Source: GWF2-38-69 sp037127655
GTDB lineage: Bacteria; Verrucomicrobiota; Lentisphaeria; Victivallales; GWF2-38-69
Direction of reading: 5' to 3'
DNA: 5,320 nucleotides
Assembly: GCA_037127655.1 (NCBI GenBank)
Contig: JBAXXY010000178.1
Location: 1-5,320 of the forward strand
Both the position numbers and the translations under genes were made by a program. A model generated the notes under the pieces. It saw nothing but the letters and a program-made list of their open reading frames with translations. It searched no databases and had not been told where the DNA came from. This document shows, piece by piece, positions 1 through 5,301 of this stretch (position 1 is the first letter of the stretch; every line of letters begins with the position of its first letter).

Positions 1-26
1 ATATAAAACATCTAGGAGATTAGATT

Positions 27-1220
27 ATGGAATTCTACAGAGAAAAATACATTGAACTCAGGAAGCAGAAGAAAATCAAACTTACCGTGCTTGCCAGAAA
101 ATTAAATTTATCTAGAATTACGCTGTGGCACTGGGATAAAGGGACAAGGATTCCATCTGAGAAACAGGCAAGAGAAATTGCCAAAGCTTTGGGCGTATCA
201 GTTGACCTATTCTCCAACCTTCAGCGGGAAGCTCCAGTCTCAGAAAAAGGGATGGTCGAAGAAGGCAAAGCGCTGAACAAATGGATTTCGTTCGATGAGC
301 AGGAGCATTCAAATAGAAAAAAACAGCAGTCCTCTCTCCTCGCCGATATCGCAAAGCAGTTTGAAGAAGCTTCTCTCTCTGTGAAAATTATGCGAACTCT
401 CCTAAACTATGGCGAAGTCATGCTTTATGTGAAAGATTCTTCTCATAGATATATTGCCGCAAGCAAGGAGTTCCTAAATCTTGTTTCAATGCCGTCGGAA
501 ATGAGCGTATATGGTCAGACTGACCTTAAACTCTTTCCTGTCCGAGATGCCAAAGAAAACCTCGATGAGGATGAAAAAGTAATTTTGACAGGTGAAAGAG
601 TTAAGAACCGCGAAGGATATATCCCGGGAAGCAGAAAACTCAGATGGGGAATTATTTCAAAAATCCCGACCTATGATGTGGAAGGAAAAATCACAGGGCT
701 TGTCGGTTCTTTCATAGATATTACAAGGCGGAAAAATGCAGAACACATAGCCGACATCCTTAAAAAAGGGTTAGACCTGCTTAATAACCAGATTATCTTC
801 ATGGGAACTGGAAGAGATGACTTTGATGAATCCAATTCCTTGATACCCAAAGATGTTCTTTATATTTCCAACAATGACCTTACAAAAAGGTTTTATGCTG
901 TTAAGCCCGATGCTTCATTGAAGGAACTTGCAAGGTTTTTAGCCTCTCTCAAGATAGAAAAACCGATGCACGACCTCAAAGCACTTGAGGAAAAAGGGTA
1001 TTCTCGAATCCATTACAAAATAAAAGCCCCTGACAATGAGCATGAAACTCTTAATATTTCATCGACGATATATTATGATAAAGACGCTGACCTTTACTTC
1101 GGCTTTCTTGAGATAGACAAGCTAAGAAATATCATGGACAAAATCACTTCAATCCTGCGAGAAAGAAAAGTGGATGAATCAATAATCCAAGAGATACTAG
1201 CTCAAAAATTCGACTCATAA
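27..1220 (+). CDS. XRE-type HTH / PAS domain transcriptional regulator
   Basis: A 397-residue cytoplasmic DNA-binding sensor regulator. Residues about 6-63 form an XRE/Cro-type helix-turn-helix (LTVLARKLNLS then RITLWHWDKGTRIPS), ending in the usual IAKALGVSVDLF. A polar, probably helical linker covers about 70-120. Residues about 124-236 are a PAS fold: VKDSSHRYIAAS, a GQTDLKLFP segment, and the classic closing strand SFIDITRRK. The C-terminal 160 residues match no family I can name; NISSTIYYDKDADLYFGFLEID (about 343-364, shown here as its key stretch) resembles the last strands of a second, degenerate PAS, followed by a helical tail. The protein has no cysteine, so it cannot sense through Cys-ligated Fe-S clusters or thiols; the PAS ligand cannot be read from sequence. 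The start is supported by AGGAG at 14-18, eight bases before ATG. No hairpin terminator follows. It is separated by 123 bases from the TetR gene and is probably its own unit. Domain calls are firm; the target genes are unknown. Confidence 0.9.
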   Translation: MEFYREKYIELRKQKKIKLTVLARKLNLSRITLWHWDKGTRIPSEKQAREIAKALGVSVDLFSNLQREAPVSEKGMVEEGKALNKWISFDEQEHSNRKKQQSSLLADIAKQFEEASLSVKIMRTLLNYGEVMLYVKDSSHRYIAASKEFLNLVSMPSEMSVYGQTDLKLFPVRDAKENLDEDEKVILTGERVKNREGYIPGSRKLRWGIISKIPTYDVEGKITGLVGSFIDITRRKNAEHIADILKKGLDLLNNQIIFMGTGRDDFDESNSLIPKDVLYISNNDLTKRFYAVKPDASLKELARFLASLKIEKPMHDLKALEEKGYSRIHYKIKAPDNEHETLNISSTIYYDKDADLYFGFLEIDKLRNIMDKITSILRERKVDESIIQEILAQKFDS

Positions 1221-1270
1221 AACTTAAAAATCAGCACACGACTTTCCAAATCTTCAATTTTCTTTTTAAA

Positions 1271-1334
1271 TGATGTTGACTTGATGTCATAACGGGCTAA
1301 TTTTAATGTCAGTAAATACTCACTTACATAAAAT
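1271..1334 (+). promoter_or_regulatory. Candidate promoter/operator region of the TetR-ferredoxin-hcp operon
   Basis: This is the only intergenic space upstream of the operon. It holds TTGACT (1276-1281), a good -35 match, with weaker -10 choices: TAATTT (1298-1303, spacer 16) or TTTAAT (1302-1307, spacer 20). TTGAC-N5-GTCA (1276-1289) overlaps the -35 and resembles a CRP/FNR/HcpR-type dyad, but the spacer is one base longer than the usual four and the outer base does not match. GTAAATACTCACTTAC (1312-1327) is an imperfect 16-base palindrome with GTAA/TTAC ends, 16 bases before the TetR start, which would suit an autoregulatory TetR operator. TGATGT occurs at 1271 and 1282 and TAATGT at 1304, spaced by 11 and 22 bases. 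Which of these elements is functional is inference. Confidence 0.35.
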
Positions 1335-1343
1335 GGATGCATT

Positions 1344-1919
1344 ATGACAGAGAGACAAATAGAAATACTTACAGCGAGTATAAGGCTTGCCGCCAAAAAT
1401 GGAGTCCATGCTCTGACTATAAAAAACATATCTTCTGAAATCGGAGTAACTGAAGCTGCTCTATACAGGCATTTTCAATCCAAGAGAGACATTATGCTCG
1501 GGATAATAGAACTGTTTGACAAGTCTACCGAAAAAGACTTTGAATCTCTTTCCTATTTCAATGCTTCACCCTTAGCAGAGATAAAAAATATAATTATAAA
1601 ACGCATTGAACAATTCGAAAAGTTCCCTGAAATCGCTTACATAATGTTATGTTTTGATATTTTTATGCACGATGATGAATTAAGAATCGCCGCTGTGGGA
1701 ACTATTCACAAACACAAAGAAGCCATTACTTCTCTGATTCTAAAAGGACAAAACTCAGGAGAGATAAGAAAGAATTCAGAACCTAAAGAGCTTTTCAGAA
1801 TCGTGCTTGGTTCTTTTAGACTCCTCTTAACCCAATGGTTTCTGAATAACTACAGTTTCGATTTAAAGAGTGAGTTTGAATCACTCTGGAAAACAATACA
1901 ACTATTAATAAAAGCCTAA
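1344..1919 (+). CDS. TetR/AcrR family transcriptional regulator
   Basis: A 191-residue protein of typical TetR length. The N-terminal DNA-binding domain spans about residues 5-52, with helix-turn-helix TIKNISSEIGVTEAALYRHF (25-44) followed by SKRDI, the family's most conserved signature. The rest is an all-helical ligand and dimerisation domain, including FDIFMHDDELRIA (104-116), a pattern seen in some AcrR-like regulators. It has one cysteine (C103, in MLCFDIF) and histidines at 109, 122 and 124, so a redox, NO or metal ligand cannot be excluded. An in-frame TAA at 1329-1331 leaves ATG 1344 as the first ATG; the ribosome site is weak (GGA, 1335-1337), which suggests low expression. The gene ends 18 bases before the ferredoxin-like gene and likely shares its transcript. 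Its position implies control of the hcp operon and itself, which is inference; family assignment is secure. Confidence 0.92.
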   Translation: MTERQIEILTASIRLAAKNGVHALTIKNISSEIGVTEAALYRHFQSKRDIMLGIIELFDKSTEKDFESLSYFNASPLAEIKNIIIKRIEQFEKFPEIAYIMLCFDIFMHDDELRIAAVGTIHKHKEAITSLILKGQNSGEIRKNSEPKELFRIVLGSFRLLLTQWFLNNYSFDLKSEFESLWKTIQLLIKA

Positions 1920-1937
1920 ATATAAGGAACCGATTTT

Positions 1938-2654
1938 ATGAAACGCAAAATAATAGAAATAGATGAGAATAAATGCAACGGCTGCGGACAATGTGTCAGC
2001 GCCTGTCATGAAGGAGCAATCCAGATGGTTAACGGCAAAGCAAAACTCGTAAGTGATGTTTACTGTGACGGATTAGGAGCATGTATTGGCGATTGCCCTG
2101 TCGATGCTATAAAAATTATTGAAAGAGAAGCCGGCGAATTCAATGAAGATGCTGTTAAAGCTAAAAAGGCTAAGGAAGAAGCTCAGAAAAAACACTCACC
2201 TGCCTGCGGTTGCCCCGGAATGGCTATGAAGACTTTCCCTAAACCAAATTCAGAAGTAAAAGCCACATCTTCATGTTGCAGTGATGTACCATCAGAACTC
2301 ACACAGTGGCCGATACAACTCAAACTCGTACCAGTCAATGCCCCTTACTGGAAAGATGCTTCGCTATTGGTGGCAGCCGACTGTTCGGCTTTCAGCATCG
2401 GCGCTTTTCACAATAAATTGCTCAAAGATAAAAAACTTGTTATAGCATGTCCGAAACTGGATGACACAAGCAGTTATGTTGACAAACTCTCAGCTATAAT
2501 TAGAGAAAACAGCATAAAAGATATAACAGTAGCATATATGGAAGTTCCATGCTGTGGAGGACTGGTATCTATTGCTGAGGACGCCTTGGCTCAATCAGGG
2601 AAAAATATCCCATTGAACCTTATTAAATTAAGTTTAGACGGAAATATTTTATAA
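1938..2654 (+). CDS. Hcp-associated ferredoxin-like 4Fe-4S binding protein
   Basis: A 238-residue cytoplasmic iron-sulfur protein of a family commonly found beside hcp in anaerobes; it probably passes electrons to Hcp or helps its maturation (inference from context). The N-terminal ferredoxin domain (about 1-62) has C13-x2-C16-x2-C19-x3-C23 and then C43-x5-C49-x3-C53-P. In the second motif the normal second Cys is Leu46, so one site has only three Cys ligands and may hold a 3Fe-4S or labile cluster. A Lys/Glu-rich linker (70-86) leads to ACGCPG (C90, C92), a Cys pair C113-C114, and a C-terminal domain starting near LTQWPIQLKLVPVNAPYW, with ADCSAF (C149), IACPKLD (C171) and EVPCCGGL (C205, C206). 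The total is 15 cysteines. The start is supported by AAGGA at 1924-1928, nine bases before ATG. It lies 18 bases after the TetR gene and 30 before hcp. No signal peptide or membrane segment is seen. The family is recognised; its biochemical role is not established. Confidence 0.88.
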   Translation: MKRKIIEIDENKCNGCGQCVSACHEGAIQMVNGKAKLVSDVYCDGLGACIGDCPVDAIKIIEREAGEFNEDAVKAKKAKEEAQKKHSPACGCPGMAMKTFPKPNSEVKATSSCCSDVPSELTQWPIQLKLVPVNAPYWKDASLLVAADCSAFSIGAFHNKLLKDKKLVIACPKLDDTSSYVDKLSAIIRENSIKDITVAYMEVPCCGGLVSIAEDALAQSGKNIPLNLIKLSLDGNIL

Positions 2655-2684
2655 ATTCACAAAACCTAAAAAAGGAGACCAATT

Positions 2685-4307
2685 ATGTTTTGTTATCAAT
2701 GTCAGGAAACAGCTTCAAACAAAGGATGCAAATTCGCTAAAGGCGTATGCGGAAAAGGTGCTGACACAGCTGAACTCATGGATGTGTTAGTCCATATATT
2801 AAAAGGAATTTCACTCGTTCTCGAAAGAAGAGGAAACGACAAGATTGATAAGGAAGTCGGCCGCTTCATGACAAAAGCTCTCTTCATGACAATCACCAAT
2901 GCCAATTTCTCTAATCAGGCTATTATGGCTAAAATTGCAAAAGCATTCGAAGTTAGATCTGCGCTTATCAAAAAGTACGGTACATGCGGATGCGGATGCG
3001 ACTCAGTTACCTGGACTGGATCAACTGAAGCTGAAATGATTGCCAAGGCAAAATCAGTAGGCGTACTTTCTACAGAAAATGAAGATGTCCGTTCTTTGAG
3101 AGAACTTCTCATTTACGGAATAAAGGGTTTTTCAGCTTATGCCAAGCACGCTTCCGTTTTAGGTTATGATGATGATTCGATCTATGAATTCATCGCCAAA
3201 GGTCTAGCTTCCACTACAAAGAGCCTTTCAGTAGATGAAATGGTAGCTCTTGTACTGGAATGCGGCAAAGTAGCTGTTACTGCAATGGCTTTGCTCGACA
3301 AGGCCAACACAACTACTTACGGCCATCCTGAGCTAACAAAGGTTAACCTCGGCGTTAAAAGCAACCCAGGAATACTTATTTCAGGGCATGACCTCAAGGA
3401 TATGGAAGAACTTCTCAAGCAGACTCAAGGCACAGGCGTGGATGTTTACACACACAGTGAAATGCTTCCTGCCAATTCCTACCCTGCATTCAAGAAATAC
3501 ACTCATCTCGTCGGCAATTACGGCGGTTCATGGTGGCATCAGGATGTTGAATTTGAAACATTCAATGGTCCAATTCTTATGACTACAAACTGCATAGTAC
3601 CTGTTAAAGATTCATATAAAAATAGAATCTACACTACAGGAGCCGCAGGTTATCCAGGAGTAAAACACATCGGAGACAGAGCTGAAGGCGGACACAAGGA
3701 TTTCTCAGAAATTATTAAACTTGCCAAGACCTGCCCTGCTCCAAAGGAACTCGAAAAAGGCGAAATAATTGGCGGTTTCGGACACAATCAGGTAATCGCT
3801 CTTGCTGACAAAGTAGTTGCCGCTGTTAAATCCGGAGCTATCAAGAAATTTGTAGTAATGGCAGGATGCGACGGAAGACAACCTTCCAGATCTTACTTTA
3901 CTGAAGTAGCTGAAACTCTTCCTAAAGATACAATTATCCTCACAGCAGGATGCGCAAAATTTAGATACAATAAACTCAATCTCGGCGATATCGGCGGGAT
4001 TCCAAGAGTCCTCGATGCAGGCCAGTGCAATGACAGCTATTCTCTAGCAGTAATAGCTCTTAAGCTTCAAGAAGTTTTCGGAGCTAAGAGTTTGAATGAT
4101 CTGCCATTGTCTTTCGACATCGGCTGGTACGAACAAAAAGCCGTAGCGGTATTACTTGCTCTTCTGCACCTTGGAGTAAAGGGAATTAGACTCGGACCAA
4201 CAGTCCCGGCATTCCTCTCCCCGACGGTTGTTGATGTTCTCGTCAAGAACTTCGGCATCACTCCTATCTCAGATGCAAAGAGTGATGTGAAAGCCATAAT
4301 GGCTTAA
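2685..4307 (+). CDS. hcp: Hybrid cluster protein (hydroxylamine reductase / NO-detoxifying Hcp)
   Basis: A 540-residue cytoplasmic enzyme carrying a cubane cluster and the 4Fe-2S-2O hybrid cluster. It reduces hydroxylamine to ammonia in vitro, and the family is now linked to NO reduction and protein S-nitrosylation under anaerobic nitrosative stress. The cubane ligands are C3, C6, C15 and C22. All hybrid-cluster ligands known from the Desulfovibrio structures are visible: H235 (SGHDLKD), E259 (HSEMLPA), C303 (TTNC), C395 (AGCDGR, the persulfide Cys), C423 (TAGCAK), C448 (GQCNDSY) and E483 (WYEQKAV). Length and the full helical N-terminal region fit class I (about 550 residues), not the shorter class III. 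Two oddities: the spacing C15-x6-C22, where class I normally has x5, and a C101-G-C103-G-C105 stretch replacing a longer Cys-free loop. A strong ribosome site, AAAGGAG (2671-2677), sits seven bases before ATG and suggests high expression. It is the last gene of the operon, ended by the terminator at 4333-4360. No Hcr-type reductase gene is adjacent. Confidence 0.98.
   Translation: MFCYQCQETASNKGCKFAKGVCGKGADTAELMDVLVHILKGISLVLERRGNDKIDKEVGRFMTKALFMTITNANFSNQAIMAKIAKAFEVRSALIKKYGTCGCGCDSVTWTGSTEAEMIAKAKSVGVLSTENEDVRSLRELLIYGIKGFSAYAKHASVLGYDDDSIYEFIAKGLASTTKSLSVDEMVALVLECGKVAVTAMALLDKANTTTYGHPELTKVNLGVKSNPGILISGHDLKDMEELLKQTQGTGVDVYTHSEMLPANSYPAFKKYTHLVGNYGGSWWHQDVEFETFNGPILMTTNCIVPVKDSYKNRIYTTGAAGYPGVKHIGDRAEGGHKDFSEIIKLAKTCPAPKELEKGEIIGGFGHNQVIALADKVVAAVKSGAIKKFVVMAGCDGRQPSRSYFTEVAETLPKDTIILTAGCAKFRYNKLNLGDIGGIPRVLDAGQCNDSYSLAVIALKLQEVFGAKSLNDLPLSFDIGWYEQKAVAVLLALLHLGVKGIRLGPTVPAFLSPTVVDVLVKNFGITPISDAKSDVKAIMA
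2985..3000 (+). repeat. TGCGGA in-frame tandem repeat within hcp
   Basis: TGCGGA TGCGGA TGCG gives about 2.7 perfect copies of a six-base unit. In frame it encodes Cys-Gly-Cys-Gly-Cys at Hcp residues 101-105, just before the conserved TWTG. The identical codon choice suggests origin by slippage rather than old, diverged sequence. Confidence 0.8.
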
Positions 4308-4324
4308 GGTAACTTCGTTACTTT
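4306..4324 (+). other. Small hairpin overlapping the hcp stop codon
   Basis: AAGGTAAC-TTC-GTTACTTT can form an eight-pair stem (one G-U pair) with a three-base loop; its core GTAAC-N3-GTTAC (4309-4321) is a perfect inverted repeat. It starts inside the TAA stop codon and lies eight bases before the terminator stem. It may protect the 3' end of the transcript. It could instead be a protein-binding dyad, although its place after the gene argues against a promoter role. Confidence 0.55.
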
Positions 4325-4332
4325 CAATATAG

Positions 4333-4360
4333 GCCGCGCCCTCAAAAGCGCGGCTTTTTT
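4333..4360 (+). terminator. Rho-independent terminator of the hcp operon
   Basis: The stem GCCGCGC (4333-4339) / GCGCGGC (4348-4354) is seven perfect G-C pairs around an eight-base loop (CCTCAAAA), followed at once by six T (4355-4360). It lies 25 bases after the hcp stop. This is a textbook intrinsic terminator and separates the operon from the lipoprotein gene. Confidence 0.93.
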
Positions 4361-4381
4361 ATGCCGTAATTTTCATATATC

Positions 4382-4411
4382 AATACATTAGCTTTTATAT
4401 CCGGCTATAAT
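4382..4411 (+). promoter_or_regulatory. Candidate sigma-70 promoter of the lipoprotein gene
   Basis: A perfect -10 box TATAAT (4406-4411) lies about 50 bases before the lipoprotein start, downstream of the hcp terminator. The best -35 is AATACA (4382-4387), 18 bases upstream and only a half match. TTATA (4395-4399) and TATAA (4406-4410) form a short inverted repeat around TCCGGC, so the -10 sits inside a small dyad. The strong -10 and the location support the call; the weak -35 suggests an activator or low activity. Confidence 0.5.
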
Positions 4412-4434
4412 TTTGGATCATGTGCAATACATAA

Positions 4435-4450
4435 ATTAACTCTCAAAGAG
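4435..4450 (+). promoter_or_regulatory. Dyad over the lipoprotein ribosome-binding region (copy 1)
   Basis: ATTAACTCTCAAAGAG contains CTCT-CAA-AGAG (4440-4450), and its right arm AAAGAG is the only Shine-Dalgarno-like stretch before ATG 4462, 11 bases away. A related sequence lies at 5253-5269, before the next possible start. Folding would hide the ribosome site, so a translational or operator role is possible but unproven. Confidence 0.35.
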
Positions 4451-4461
4451 CATAAGTTAAA

Positions 4462-5250
4462 ATGGTAAAACACCTAGTATTAAAAGCTTTAACAATTTCA
4501 ATTATTATTGCACTTTGCGCAGGGTGTAAAACTCCAATGCCAAAAGATACAATAAATATACCTCAAGCCTACAAGGATAAAATGACTGAACAAACCGACG
4601 GGTCTGGACTCAGAGCCGGATGGGCAAACCCTGAAGCGATAAAGAAATATGACAAAATAATGCTCAATTCCAAACTAAGCTCTCCAATGTACAAAAACAC
4701 CTCATGGCAGGATGATAATACCAGAAGACTTTTCTACTCAAAAGACGAAGATACCAACTATGTAGAAAAATACATGACCGCATCTTTCAGCAGCGCTCTG
4801 GCTAACAGCCAGGAATTTCAGGTCGCCATAATTCCAGGTGATAAAACTATGATTATGAACATCTATCTTACTCAGATAGTAGCTAATAAAATTCTACTTG
4901 GCTCATTGGCAAATTTCTTTTATCCTACTCCAATCGGATGGATTCTTATTCCTATCAAACTTGCCCTGCAAAGTTCAATGGGAGACGAGGGTGGATCCGC
5001 GGCTATTGAAATTGTGCTTACTGATGCTCAAACAGGCGAAATCCTTGCAGTATTTGCCAGCAGAGAAAAAGGACCGACCGCTTTCTTTGATTCGAATAGA
5101 TTCTTTGCTTATGCTAATGTAAGAAATATAATTAATATCTGGGCTTATGACATCATTTCGATGATGGACCAGATGAAAGAAGGAGTTCAGAAGCCTAAGC
5201 CTCCAAAAGAGGTTCCAAGCTGGCTGATTATAAGAATTATAGCAGACTAA
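4462..5250 (+). CDS. DUF3313-like lipoprotein
   Basis: A 262-residue exported protein. Residues 1-22 are a lipoprotein signal: K3/H4/K8, hydrophobic core ALTISIIIAL, then C19-A-G-C22. C22 is the likely lipidated Cys; Cys rather than Leu at -3 is unusual. K23 at +2 gives no inner-membrane retention signal by E. coli rules, so outer-membrane anchoring is likely. The body resembles DUF3313 lipoproteins: SGLRAGWANPEAIKKYDKIML (about 48-68, shown here as its key stretch), the 'N-P then Y-D-K' signature; a central SFSSALANSQEFQVA segment; and AAIEIVLTDAQTGEILAVFASREKG near 180-204 as paired strands. Residues about 145-168 are strongly hydrophobic and Pro/Gly-rich. The tail has KPKPPKEVP and then a hydrophobic WLIIRII end. 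The function of the family is unknown. It is preceded by its own promoter and the hcp terminator, so it is probably unrelated to nitrosative defence. ATG 4462 is chosen because the signal peptide begins there. Confidence 0.82.
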   Translation: MVKHLVLKALTISIIIALCAGCKTPMPKDTINIPQAYKDKMTEQTDGSGLRAGWANPEAIKKYDKIMLNSKLSSPMYKNTSWQDDNTRRLFYSKDEDTNYVEKYMTASFSSALANSQEFQVAIIPGDKTMIMNIYLTQIVANKILLGSLANFFYPTPIGWILIPIKLALQSSMGDEGGSAAIEIVLTDAQTGEILAVFASREKGPTAFFDSNRFFAYANVRNIINIWAYDIISMMDQMKEGVQKPKPPKEVPSWLIIRIIAD

Positions 5251-5252
5251 CT

Positions 5253-5270
5253 ATTAACACTCTCGAGAGT
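5253..5270 (+). promoter_or_regulatory. Perfect palindrome ACTCTCGAGAGT with ATTAAC flank (copy 2)
   Basis: ACTCTCGAGAGT (5259-5270) is a perfect 12-base palindrome, preceded by ATTAAC (5253-5258) as in the dyad at 4435-4450. It lies directly after the lipoprotein stop. The right arm GAGAG is eight bases before ATG 5278. It is not a convincing terminator: with a four-base loop the stem is only four pairs, and the T run begins ten bases later (5281-5286). An operator or ribosome-site dyad is more likely. Confidence 0.45.
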
Positions 5271-5277
5271 AATCTTT

Positions 5278-5301
5278 ATGTTTTTTATGGTTGATTTATG
5301 A
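5278..5301 (+). CDS. Possible seven-codon leader ORF
   Basis: ATG 5278 has a well-placed GAGAG eight bases upstream and encodes MFFMVDL, with stop TGA at 5299-5301. That stop overlaps ATG 5298 in an ATGA arrangement typical of translational coupling. Such short ORFs arise often by chance, so this is weak. Confidence 0.15.
   Translation: MFFMVDL

Noticed and set aside
35..354. Two minus-strand ORFs (35-217 and 118-354) inside the XRE-PAS gene
   Set aside because: They lie opposite a well-supported coding region with clear domains; their translations show no recognisable motif.
1221..1270. Terminator after the XRE-PAS gene
   Set aside because: The region is T-rich (for example near 1256-1267) but I see no G-C stem before it.
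1202..1429. Minus-strand ORF across the 1221-1343 intergenic region
   Set aside because: It overlaps the TetR helix-turn-helix coding region and the end of the previous gene; its hydrophobic translation comes from AT-rich DNA read backwards and no ribosome site was noted.
2702..4297. Minus-strand ORFs at 2702-2905, 2915-3112 and 4067-4297 and the + ORF at 3388-3582 within hcp
   Set aside because: All are alternative frames of hcp, whose reading frame is fixed by every cluster ligand.
4898..5122. A 74-residue + ORF inside the lipoprotein gene
   Set aside because: Out-of-frame shadow of the lipoprotein coding sequence, with no ribosome site or recognisable motif.
5259..5286. Palindrome plus T run as a terminator for the lipoprotein gene
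   Set aside because: A usable hairpin has only four pairs and the T run starts ten bases after it, unlike an intrinsic terminator.
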